A stretch of DNA of 21,168 nucleotides from Desulfobacterales bacterium (GTDB lineage: Bacteria > Desulfobacterota > Desulfobacteria > Desulfobacterales > UBA11574). The number at the start of each line of letters is the position of its first letter. Positions within the stretch are counted from its first letter, which is position 1. Positions 1 to 6,770 of the stretch are shown in pieces. The notes beneath the pieces are model-generated. The model saw only the letters and a list, made by a program, of their open reading frames with translations, had not been told where the DNA came from and made no database searches. Made by a program: the position numbers and the translations under genes. The stretch spans positions 1 to 21,168 of the forward strand of contig JAUVTO010000012.1 in assembly GCA_030601485.1 (NCBI GenBank), given 5' to 3'.

Positions 1-634
1 CTTCCCCGTTCTTCTGATCCAATTCAGCAAGGCAAGGCCAGCCTTTATCTTCGGGCCGGTCTCTGACAATAAACCATACCAGAGCCACGATGACGAAAGT
101 GCAGCAACCAATAAATTCGAAAGAGATGCGCCATCCGAAAACTAGTGTCATCACGGCAAGAAGCCATGTGGCCGCCAGAACGCCGATTCCTCCCACCGCA
201 TTTAGAATGCCTGTCATGAAAGCAAACTCGTGAGGCCGAAACCACTGGGAAAAGATTTTCATGGTGGGGATGAAGACCATGGAAACACCCAGTCCCACCA
301 TAACTCTTCCTATAAAAGCAACTTTTATGGTCGGCGCAAACCCAAAAATAATGCTTCCGGCGGAAGCGATGATTAAAAAAAAAGTTACGGATTTCCTGGG
401 GCCCAATGAGTCCGAGAGGAGTCCTGCGGGAAATTGCATAACCGCATAGCAGTAAAAGTAAATTGAACCCAGAAAGCCCATAACACTGGCGGTTGTCTGA
501 AAATCAGTTATCAGGTCATTGGCGACCACGGAAAGCGAAAGACGATGGAAATAAACAAAGAAATAGGCAAGCGCAAGTACAATAAAAATCAGCCACCTGA
601 AACGCATTGCCTTCCCGGCTAAATCTTGGATCAT
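1..634 (-). CDS. MFS transporter, N-terminal part (cut by window edge)
   Basis: I translated this frame by hand; it is open through the left edge, so 211 N-terminal residues are visible. The protein is a major facilitator superfamily permease of the sugar-phosphate permease/organic anion type. Residues 71-81 (GLLSDSLGPRK) are the MFS motif A loop between helices 2 and 3. About six hydrophobic helices are visible (near residues 13-30, 52-70, 82-100, 104-125, 140-163 and 170-190). They are followed by RDRPEDKGWP, a typical end of the first six-helix half before the central loop. The ATG at 634 has GGAG about 8 nt upstream. It is transcribed away from the ferredoxin operon at 947, and both promoters carry the same palindrome. 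The substrate cannot be told from this half; a carboxylate or other fermentable acid would fit the neighbouring redox operon, but that is inference. Confidence 0.85.
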   Translation of the reverse strand, partial: MIQDLAGKAMRFRWLIFIVLALAYFFVYFHRLSLSVVANDLITDFQTTASVMGFLGSIYFYCYAVMQFPAGLLSDSLGPRKSVTFFLIIASAGSIIFGFAPTIKVAFIGRVMVGLGVSMVFIPTMKIFSQWFRPHEFAFMTGILNAVGGIGVLAATWLLAVMTLVFGWRISFEFIGCCTFVIVALVWFIVRDRPEDKGWPCLAELDQKNGE

Positions 635-685
635 TCTTTTTCTCCATAAAAAGCACAAAAAATATCACTAAGTGCGCTGATTCGT

Positions 686-703
686 AAATACGGTTACGTA
701 TTT
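686..703 (-). promoter_or_regulatory. Palindromic operator candidate upstream of the MFS gene
   Basis: AAATACG-GTTA-CGTATTT is a perfect 7+4+7 inverted repeat about 52 bp upstream of the MFS start. Read on the minus strand, its core is ATACGTAACCGTAT, which matches 13 of 14 positions of the palindrome in front of the ferredoxin gene (898-911). Each copy is oriented toward its own gene. This suggests a dimeric regulator shared by the divergent units. I do not assign it to a regulator family. Confidence 0.55.
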
Positions 704-744
704 TATGACAGGCCACCTAATTCAACATAGCGATTGATCATAAA

Positions 745-862
745 AGTGACTAAAATTTGAAGTGAGCTAAAGTGAACTAAAGTTAAGGAACTCGCCAGGG
801 ACAAGGCCAGTTTAAAAATGATAGAATTCATCAACTTTAGGCACTTTAGATCACTTTTCACT
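745..862. repeat. CTAAAGTG-type inverted repeat, copy 1
   Basis: The left arm (745-784) is built of 9-10-bp units such as AGTGAGCTAA and AGTGAACTAA. The right arm (833-862) reads AACTTTAGGCACTTTAG, the complement of the same units. The arms can form an imperfect long hairpin around a central segment with AAGGAACTCGCC. Related copies lie at 9272-9320 and 19971-20065. It looks like a small non-coding mobile or REP-like element. Confidence 0.6.
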
Positions 863-897
863 TAAAACTTTTAAATAAAATGAATAAACCAACTATT

Positions 898-911
898 ATA
901 CGTAATCGTAT
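898..911 (+). promoter_or_regulatory. Palindromic operator candidate upstream of the ferredoxin operon
   Basis: ATACG-TAAT-CGTAT is a 5+4+5 inverted repeat 36 bp upstream of the ferredoxin ATG. It overlaps a possible -10 element (TATTAT, 894-899), so binding here would probably repress. It is the partner of the palindrome at 686-703. Confidence 0.55.
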
Positions 912-946
912 TTAAGAATGCGTGTACTAAGTAAAAGGAGCAGGCT

Positions 947-1453
947 ATGTCACAGCCAAAAGAAATATTTATAAAAACGGATCGATGCCTTGGATGCCTG
1001 TCTTGCACGATTGCCTGTGTAGTGGAGCATTCCAAAAGCAAAACCCTGTTCGGCGCCATATCGGAAACACCGGTTCCCAAAAGCCGTGTTTATGTCCAGT
1101 GGGTGGAACCTGATGGCAAGGTGCCCCTGGTCTGCCGGCATTGTGAAGAAGCACCCTGTATGTACGCCTGTATCAGCGGCGCCATCAGCCGGGATGAAAA
1201 CGGGGTTGTCATCACAGACACGGACAAGTGCATCGGCTGCTGGACCTGTGTGATGGTATGTCCATACGGTGTTATCGGCCGTCAACTGGAAGAACACAAA
1301 GCCTATCGCTGCGATCGCTGTCCGGACAGGGAGATTCCCGCATGTGTGAGCGCATGCCCCACCGGGGCGCTGGTCTACGAGACTGTGGACTCCTTTTCAG
1401 GCAAGGTCCGCAAACATGCATCCCGGGAGTTGCTGCGGGCGGAAAGGGGATAA
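947..1453 (+). CDS. 4Fe-4S dicluster ferredoxin (HycB/CooF-type electron transfer subunit)
   Basis: This is a 168-residue electron-transfer protein with 16 cysteines in four groups, enough for four [4Fe-4S] clusters. The groups are C14-C17-C20-C24, C63-C66-C71-C75, C95-C98-C101-C105P and C122-C125-C133-C137P. The spacing is that of the DMSO-reductase B/HycB/CooF family, which passes electrons between an oxidoreductase and a partner enzyme. It has no signal peptide and is therefore cytoplasmic. The start is supported by AGGAG about 8 nt upstream. The FAD/NAD oxidoreductase begins right after its stop. In related bacteria such pairs accompany carbon monoxide dehydrogenase (cooS) or tungsten aldehyde:ferredoxin oxidoreductase. 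Neither catalytic partner is present here, so I give no symbol. Confidence 0.88.
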   Translation: MSQPKEIFIKTDRCLGCLSCTIACVVEHSKSKTLFGAISETPVPKSRVYVQWVEPDGKVPLVCRHCEEAPCMYACISGAISRDENGVVITDTDKCIGCWTCVMVCPYGVIGRQLEEHKAYRCDRCPDREIPACVSACPTGALVYETVDSFSGKVRKHASRELLRAERG

Positions 1454-1454
1454 T

Positions 1455-2714
1455 GTGACGGAAGAAAAAAGCAGATACATTATCGTCGGGGGAAGTGCTG
1501 CGGGCATGGCTGCCGCCCATACCATCCGTCTGCATGATTGGAAGGGCTCTGTCACGGTGCTTTCGGAGGAACCTGACACGCCCTATTTCAGGCCCCTGAT
1601 CCCCTTTTTAGTGTCCGGAAAAAAGTGTGCGGAAAATATGGTCATGGCCGGCTGCGGGCCCTATACCGGACGGGATATTACCGTAAGGATTGGCGCCAGG
1701 GTGGAATCGGTTAACATTGCCGGAAAAACCGTTTCCGTCCAGGGAAACGGCGGCCTTGCCTATGAAAAGATACTCTTTGCCACAGGAAGCCGTCCGTATA
1801 TTCCGCCGGAAATCAAAGGCACCGATGCAAACGGTGTTTTCGCCTTAAGAACACTGGCCCATGCAAGAAAAATGGCCCAAAGAGTCGAAACATCGGATCA
1901 TGCGGTAATGTTAGGGGGCGGTCTTTTAAACCTAAAGGCCGCCTTCGCCCTTCTTGAAAGGGGGCTTAAGGTTACGCTGGTTGTCTATTCACCCGAGGTG
2001 CTTTCACAGCTCATGGAACCTGAAGATGCGTTCCTGATCCGCAAGGCTCTGGACACAGCGGGGCTTAACATCAAAACAGGATGCAGCGCAACCCATGTCA
2101 TTTCAGACAGTACCGGTGTCACCGGGGTTGCCCTTGACGACGGCGATGAGATGCCATGCCAAATGGTCTGTATCGGAAAAGGGGTGCGTCCCAATATTGA
2201 GTTTCTCGACGGCAGCGATGTTCGAATCGACGGGGGAATTGTTGCCGACCGATATACGGCCTGCAATGCCCCGGATACGTTTGCCGCCGGTGATGTTGCC
2301 GTAACTTTCGAGCCTGTCTCGGGAGAAAGGATCATGACGGCCCTCTGGACAAACGCCGTTGAAATGGGGCGGTGTGCCGGGCGGAACATGGCGGGCGTAA
2401 AAACAGCCTATTCCGGCACCTTCGGCATATTGAACGCAACCCAGGTGGCCGACGAACCGTTTGTTTCCATGGGCGTGGTTCACACAAAAAGCGACGATTT
2501 CGAGATATACAGACATGCCACGGAAACGACTTACCGCAAGGTGGTCTTTAATCCGGGCGGCACCCGGCTCATCGGGGCGGTCTTTATCGGGGATATCACC
2601 AACGCGGGGATGTATCGCTATGTTATCCGGGAAAAGATGCCGGTAATGAATATCAAGCGGTATATCATAGATCATACCCTGCATTACGGGCATTTTATGA
2701 CCGGCAAAATTTAA
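1455..2714 (+). CDS. FAD-dependent NAD(P) oxidoreductase (FNOR type)
   Basis: This is a 419-residue pyridine-nucleotide-disulfide-type flavoprotein. Visible features are the N-terminal FAD Rossmann motif (GGSAAG, residues 12-17), a second Rossmann glycine run for NAD(P)H (GGG, about 154-156) and the FAD-closing motif FAAGDV (Asp about 280). I chose the GTG at 1455: it lies one base after the ferredoxin stop and has GGAAAGGGG just upstream, whereas an in-frame ATG at 1416 would overlap the ferredoxin by 38 nt and add residues unlike the family. The predicted role is electron exchange between NAD(P)H and the four-cluster ferredoxin, as in CODH- or AOR-linked FNOR proteins. There is no redox-active CxxxxC near the FAD site, so a disulfide reductase role is unlikely. 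Confidence 0.85.
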   Translation: MTEEKSRYIIVGGSAAGMAAAHTIRLHDWKGSVTVLSEEPDTPYFRPLIPFLVSGKKCAENMVMAGCGPYTGRDITVRIGARVESVNIAGKTVSVQGNGGLAYEKILFATGSRPYIPPEIKGTDANGVFALRTLAHARKMAQRVETSDHAVMLGGGLLNLKAAFALLERGLKVTLVVYSPEVLSQLMEPEDAFLIRKALDTAGLNIKTGCSATHVISDSTGVTGVALDDGDEMPCQMVCIGKGVRPNIEFLDGSDVRIDGGIVADRYTACNAPDTFAAGDVAVTFEPVSGERIMTALWTNAVEMGRCAGRNMAGVKTAYSGTFGILNATQVADEPFVSMGVVHTKSDDFEIYRHATETTYRKVVFNPGGTRLIGAVFIGDITNAGMYRYVIREKMPVMNIKRYIIDHTLHYGHFMTGKI

Positions 2715-2756
2715 GTTTAAAACAGCTCACATGCCTGACACGTTAATTTTTTACGT

Positions 2757-2775
2757 ACAAAGGTTCTTTGTTTTT
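2757..2775 (+). terminator. Weak intrinsic terminator candidate
   Basis: ACAAAG-GTT-CTTTGT forms a 6-bp stem with a 3-nt loop, followed by a short T run, 43 bp after the oxidoreductase stop. The stem is A/T-rich, so it would be weak. Its position between two functional blocks is suitable. Confidence 0.4.
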
Positions 2776-2854
2776 CTCTAATCCGAGGATATTATTTGCT
2801 ACTGCCTTGACACGTATTTTTAATTTCTCAACAACCAGGATATAGACACTTATT

Positions 2855-3733
2855 ATGAAGACTTCCAAATGGGGAAAAACTATTTTTACCGGAATTTTAT
2901 TGCTTGTGCTGTGCGTAAATCTATATGCCGCCACTCGACAAAAAATTGAATCCGCATTTGAATCAGCACGAAAGGATTTACGTATCAGTATCGCCACCGA
3001 GGAGCAAATCGCTTCAAAGTTGGCAAAACTTAAAAAATCCGGGGATGCGTCGTCGGATATCGTTGAAAATTATGAACTTTACTTGAGCCGGGTTCAGGCC
3101 ATGGTTGCTGGAAACCGTGAGGTTGTTGCGAAAATGGAGGCACTCAAAGCCAGGTATGATATCCGAAAAGCACCGGATGGGTCAGCATATAGTGATGATA
3201 CGGAAGCTATGATGAACCCTGCAATCCCCGAGGAACAGGTGGTAGATGAAGTGGTTGCACTGGATCTCCAACTGGATAGCTCTCTGGCCGAATTCGACGA
3301 GATGCTGCTCAAGGAATTGGATTTGATCTGTGCGAAATCGTCGGAACGAATGCGAGATCTGGCCGAGGAAGCGGCGGCTGCGGCAAAACGCTTGCGTGAC
3401 CAGGGCATCGAAATAAATACTGATTTTGAGGAAGAATCCGTTGAGTCCAGGCAGGGTTCAACCAAAGCGCAGAAAAAGGTCGAAATAGAGGAAGACGCCT
3501 CCGAAACCGGAAAAGAAAATAAATCTGAAGAAGACAAGGATGATACCGAATTGACCGCCCGGGACACATCCCGGGAAGCCGTTGAAGGTTCCAGGAATCA
3601 TCCCAAAAACCGCTACGACCTCAAAGATGATGACATCGTGGCCAGACAGCTTCGCGAAGCGGCGGAAGAGGAAACCGATCCCGAACTCAGGAAAAAGCTC
3701 TGGAAAGAATATGAACACTATAAAAAAAAATAA
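2855..3733 (+). CDS. Secreted coiled-coil protein of unknown function
   Basis: I do not recognise the family. The 292-residue protein starts with a basic segment and a hydrophobic core (residues 9-24) that looks like a Sec signal peptide, with likely cleavage near YAA (about 25-27). The cysteine at 20 is not in a lipobox. The mature part is charged and helical. Residues about 28-110 and 140-185 look like coiled coil, the latter with an alanine-rich stretch (EEAAAAAKR). Residues 190-292 are very acidic/basic and probably disordered, ending KKK. The ribosome site is poor: the nearest AGGA is about 15 nt upstream. It is the first gene of the rightward cluster that continues to 13875. I include it in that system by strand, location and predicted compartment only. 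Confidence 0.7.
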   Translation: MKTSKWGKTIFTGILLLVLCVNLYAATRQKIESAFESARKDLRISIATEEQIASKLAKLKKSGDASSDIVENYELYLSRVQAMVAGNREVVAKMEALKARYDIRKAPDGSAYSDDTEAMMNPAIPEEQVVDEVVALDLQLDSSLAEFDEMLLKELDLICAKSSERMRDLAEEAAAAAKRLRDQGIEINTDFEEESVESRQGSTKAQKKVEIEEDASETGKENKSEEDKDDTELTARDTSREAVEGSRNHPKNRYDLKDDDIVARQLREAAEEETDPELRKKLWKEYEHYKKK

Positions 3734-3762
3734 AAGCAAATAAAATAAGGATATTATCCATT

Positions 3763-3786
3763 ATTCCACTATTCCACTATTCCAAT
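3763..3786. repeat. Triple 8-bp tandem repeat (ATTCCACT)
   Basis: Three consecutive octamers occur: ATTCCACT, ATTCCACT and ATTCCAAT. They overlap a hairpin CCAATG-TACC-CATTGG (3782-3797). They lie 39 bp before the lipoprotein gene. A related reverse-orientation fragment lies in the gap between the two vWA genes (12786-12803). Confidence 0.55.
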
Positions 3787-3824
3787 GTACCCATTGGGAC
3801 AAAGGTCATGACTAATGTGCTTAG

Positions 3825-5057
3825 ATGAAATTTACTTATCATTATAAATTGTTATTCATATGTTTTATTTTAATTTTATCCAATGGGTGTGCCACCTATT
3901 ATGCTCAGAAAGTCAGCCCCACTGACATAATGAAAGCCCAGGAAGAAATCCTTGAAGACCAATTGCTTGATATCGGCATTCAAGTCTTTGAGTCCGACAA
4001 AATTACCGAAGAGCAAGCCAAAGAAGAACATACCAGCCCGGAAGTCAGAAAAGCGGAAAGCCATTTCATACCGTATCATCTGAAAAATACCCTGCAGCAG
4101 AGCAGTTACTGGGGTGCTGTTCGTGTACTTCCCACTGAGACGGAAAGTATCGATGTTCTGGTTAAAGGTAAAATCCTTGAGTCAAACGGAGAAAATTTGG
4201 CACTTCAAATAGACGTGGTCGATGCCACCGGAAGAAGCTGGTTCAGTAAAAAATATAAATCCCAAGCCACCTCCGAATTTTATTCCGACAATCTGATGGG
4301 TGAAAAAGATGCGTATCAGGACCTATACAATGCGATCTGCAATGACATGGCTAAATATTTAATAAGGTTGCCTCCCGAGAAAATCAAGAAAGTCCGTACC
4401 GTATCGAAATTAAAATTTGCAGAGGATTTTGCACCATCCGCCTACAGTGGATATCTGGCAAAAGATAAAAAAAACATCATTACCGTCAATCGCCTGCCCG
4501 CCGATGAAGATCCTATCATGATCCGCCTGCTTAAGATACGGGAGCGGGAGAACATGTATATAGACACCTTGAACGGATACTATGAAGAATACTATTCTGA
4601 AATGTGGTCTTCCTATGAGAACTGGCGCAAGCTCAATTACGACGAAATTAAGGCGATCAAAAAGATCAAGCGGGATGCCACGTTGCGCAAACTGACGGGT
4701 GCGTTGCTGGTGGCAGGTGCTGTTGCGCTGGGCGCAGGGGATGTCAACAATACCGGAGCGCTTCAGGTGGGCATGATCCTGGTCGGCGGTCAGGTAATCG
4801 TCCAGGGGTTTAATATTACCAAGGAAGCTGAAATCCACTCAGCAGCAATCAAGGAACTCAGTGAATCTTTTGGAAGCGAGATGCGGCCTGTTGTCATGGA
4901 GTTCGAAGGTCAGCAGTATGAGCTGACCGGATCGGCAGAGGAACAATTTAAACGCTGGCGCGAATTACTGCAACAGATATATATCTTAGAAACCGGCTTT
5001 GATCCGGATGTTTCAGCGGAAACCGGGGAAAAGACAAAAACTGAGAACTCTGAATAA
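3825..5057 (+). CDS. Outer-membrane-type lipoprotein of unknown function
   Basis: This is a 410-residue protein with a lipoprotein signal: a hydrophobic stretch followed by LSNGC, with the lipidated cysteine at residue 22. The residue after Cys is Ala, compatible with sorting to the outer membrane. The mature part has a mixed alpha/beta region (about 60-200, with repeated mention of bound strands such as VLVKGKI). A long helical region follows (about 230-290), then a hydrophobic glycine/alanine-rich segment (about 288-330) that could be membrane-inserted or an amyloid-like glycine zipper. The tail is acidic. No clear Shine-Dalgarno sequence precedes the ATG. It lies 91 bp after the coiled-coil gene and 21 bp before the TPR/PEGA gene, so it is probably co-transcribed. 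I infer that it is the outer-membrane component of the predicted envelope complex. Confidence 0.75.
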   Translation: MKFTYHYKLLFICFILILSNGCATYYAQKVSPTDIMKAQEEILEDQLLDIGIQVFESDKITEEQAKEEHTSPEVRKAESHFIPYHLKNTLQQSSYWGAVRVLPTETESIDVLVKGKILESNGENLALQIDVVDATGRSWFSKKYKSQATSEFYSDNLMGEKDAYQDLYNAICNDMAKYLIRLPPEKIKKVRTVSKLKFAEDFAPSAYSGYLAKDKKNIITVNRLPADEDPIMIRLLKIRERENMYIDTLNGYYEEYYSEMWSSYENWRKLNYDEIKAIKKIKRDATLRKLTGALLVAGAVALGAGDVNNTGALQVGMILVGGQVIVQGFNITKEAEIHSAAIKELSESFGSEMRPVVMEFEGQQYELTGSAEEQFKRWRELLQQIYILETGFDPDVSAETGEKTKTENSE

Positions 5058-5078
5058 AATCGAGTATCAAAATCAATT

Positions 5079-6449
5079 ATGCCGTCTGAAAAATCGACTC
5101 AAGCTCCTCAAAATCGACAGACTTCAGATCACAACGTGGAAATAATCACGCCGCTTAAGGTGCGCAGTCATAACGGTCAACCGGATTCATCCCGTCCATT
5201 TCGGTTAACTGTGATGCCCATTTTACTCTTGCTCATAGGTCTGGTGGTAATGGCAGCAGGCGGCTTTATTTTCATCCGTCATTTATCGAAACATCCGGCG
5301 AATGTGAGTGAAGAAACCCATCAGACCGAAAAATCGGATGTCGACCTCCAAAAGAAACAGGTTCCGGATGCCACTCGGAGGACCAAATTACAGGTTGACC
5401 CTGTGACACCGTCGGCACCCGTAGCTCTCGACCAACAACAGACCATGGAACCGCAACAAACGATTAATCCTGCAAAACGGGCTCTTGAAAAAGAAAAGGC
5501 GGAGAAGGCGCTGGAAGCGTTTTTAAAACTAAAAAAAGGGATCGAACCGTTCAGTGATCCGGCCCAGCGAAATCTGGAACGGGCTGAGAAGCTTGATGCG
5601 GTGAACCGTCTGGTAGAATCGGGCAAAACCCATGAGAAAAATGACCGGTTTGCTTTTGCCCACACCGATTACCAGGAAGCCCTGAAGTTGGACCCTGAAT
5701 CCAAAGAGGCTCAAAAGGCCGTAAACCGAGTGAAAGAACGGATCATCGGCCAACAGTTTCAGAAACTCATGTCAGATGGATTGACGGCATATCACGACGG
5801 CCGTTATCAATCGGCCAGGACCCAGCTTCTTGGGGCAAAATCGTTCCGGCCCGATTCACGCGAAGTACAGAATGCTCTATTACAGGTTGATGAGGCAATC
5901 CGGCTCGCTAAAATTGAAAAACTGCGACAGAAATCGATGACTGCCGAGCAGACTGAAGATTGGGAGAAGGCCCTTAGATCTTATCTGGCTGTTCTTAAAA
6001 TTGACCCCAATATAAGCTTTGCCGTACAGGGTAAAGAACGTGCTCTGGAACAAATTCGTGTTGCCAAGCGGATTAGGTTTTTTCTTCAAAAACCCGATGC
6101 CATGGAATCAAACCAGCAGCTTCAAAATGCGGTACTTGTAATCGAGGAAGCCGAAAGCTTACAACCGAGAGGACCGCGACTCAGCGAACGGTTGGATGAA
6201 CTAAAGGCTCTGGTGGATGCCGCTCGGACCCCAGTTAAGGTGATGATCGAATCAGATAATCTCACGGAAGTTGCCGTTTATAAAGTCGGCAAACTTGGGC
6301 GATTTACCACTCGCGAGTTATCGCTGAGACCCGGTAGTTACACAGTGGTCGGTTTACGTGATGGGTACAAAGATGTCCGGCAGAAAATCATCGTGAAACC
6401 CCGTCAGAAAGCACTGCGTGTAACGGTTATATGCAGAAATAAGGTGTGA
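5079..6449 (+). CDS. Membrane-anchored TPR protein with C-terminal PEGA domain
   Basis: This is a 456-residue protein. A polar N-terminus of about 43 residues comes first, then a transmembrane helix (about 45-67) flanked by Arg/His. A Gln/Pro/Lys-rich linker follows. Helical repeats occupy about 180-350, including recognisable TPR halves such as YQEALKLDPES and YLAVLKIDPN. The C-terminal 70 residues (about 385-456) resemble a PEGA domain: beta-rich, with LRPGSYTVVGLRDGY. Topology is probably N-in with TPR and PEGA outside the cytoplasmic membrane. PEGA domains are extracytoplasmic beta-sandwich modules, often attached to kinases or cell-surface proteins. It starts 21 bp after the lipoprotein stop, without an evident Shine-Dalgarno sequence. 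Its neighbour at 6771 also carries PEGA domains, suggesting that both bind the same partner or surface. Confidence 0.82.
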   Translation: MPSEKSTQAPQNRQTSDHNVEIITPLKVRSHNGQPDSSRPFRLTVMPILLLLIGLVVMAAGGFIFIRHLSKHPANVSEETHQTEKSDVDLQKKQVPDATRRTKLQVDPVTPSAPVALDQQQTMEPQQTINPAKRALEKEKAEKALEAFLKLKKGIEPFSDPAQRNLERAEKLDAVNRLVESGKTHEKNDRFAFAHTDYQEALKLDPESKEAQKAVNRVKERIIGQQFQKLMSDGLTAYHDGRYQSARTQLLGAKSFRPDSREVQNALLQVDEAIRLAKIEKLRQKSMTAEQTEDWEKALRSYLAVLKIDPNISFAVQGKERALEQIRVAKRIRFFLQKPDAMESNQQLQNAVLVIEEAESLQPRGPRLSERLDELKALVDAARTPVKVMIESDNLTEVAVYKVGKLGRFTTRELSLRPGSYTVVGLRDGYKDVRQKIIVKPRQKALRVTVICRNKV

Positions 6450-6543
6450 CCTCAAAACGGGTCAAGTAAAGAATCTTGGCTCAAAGACCAGGCTTTGTTT
6501 ATCCCCAGAGGGGATTTGCTTTATTGAAAATATATTGACTTAT

Positions 6544-6700
6544 TGAAATTCCAAATATCAAATAACAAAAAACAAAAAAATTCCAATGACCAAAATTCGA
6601 AAATCCAAACAATGACTGGTCCTGGAAGGTTTTGGTCATTGAATATTGGTATTTGTGTTTTATTTGTAATTTGGTGCTTGGGATTTGTGATTTTAGACAC
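6544..6700. repeat. AT-rich inverted-repeat (MITE-like) element
   Basis: The left arm (about 6547-6595) contains CCAAATATCAAATAAC and CCAATGACCAAAATTC. The right arm (about 6630-6690) contains GGTTTTGGTCATTG and GTATTTGTGTTTTATTTG, its imperfect reverse complement. The centre is a short GC-richer loop around ACTGGTCCTGG. It has no coding potential beyond symmetric shadow ORFs. I recall very similar elements from many Desulfobacterota intergenic regions, which I cannot verify here. Confidence 0.65.
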
Positions 6701-6725
6701 AAAACTCCAAGGAAGAGCCATCTAT

Positions 6726-6755
6726 CTCTGACCTGGCCCAAAGGACCAGGTTTTT
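6726..6755 (+). terminator. Hairpin plus T run; copy of a dispersed 29-bp element
   Basis: CCTGGCCC-AAA-GGACCAGG forms an 8-bp stem with one mismatch, followed by TTTTT, the form of an intrinsic terminator for the upstream genes. The same 29-bp sequence, with one change, occurs on the opposite strand at 19907-19935. It may therefore be a repeat element that doubles as a terminator. Confidence 0.5.
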
Positions 6756-6770
6756 CAGAGCAAAATAAAT

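Larger units (their letters stand above)
635..946. promoter_or_regulatory. Divergent intergenic region with two operators and a repeat
   Basis: This 312-bp stretch between the MFS gene and the ferredoxin gene has no convincing ORF. It contains a palindrome near each gene (686-703 and 898-911) and, between them, a copy of the CTAAAGTG-type inverted repeat (745-862). The AGGAG ribosome site of the ferredoxin gene lies at its right end. A possible -10 hexamer TATTAT (894-899) overlaps the right palindrome, but no good -35 hexamer sits at the usual distance. Confidence 0.55.
6450..6770. other. Intergenic region filled with palindromic elements
   Basis: This 321-bp gap between the two PEGA genes holds an AT-rich inverted-repeat element (6544-6700) and a terminator-like hairpin (6726-6755). 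Short ORFs on both strands here arise from the symmetry of the palindrome and are not genes. The gap may split the cluster into two transcription units, although no clear promoter is visible before 6771. Confidence 0.6.

Noticed and set aside
745..862. CRISPR-like array because of short repeated units
   Set aside because: The units are 9-10 bp, are contiguous without spacers, and have an inverted arm. No cas gene is present.
947..1535. Overlapping ORFs opposite and out of frame with the ferredoxin
   Set aside because: They are shadows of the high-scoring cysteine-rich frame and lack start signals.
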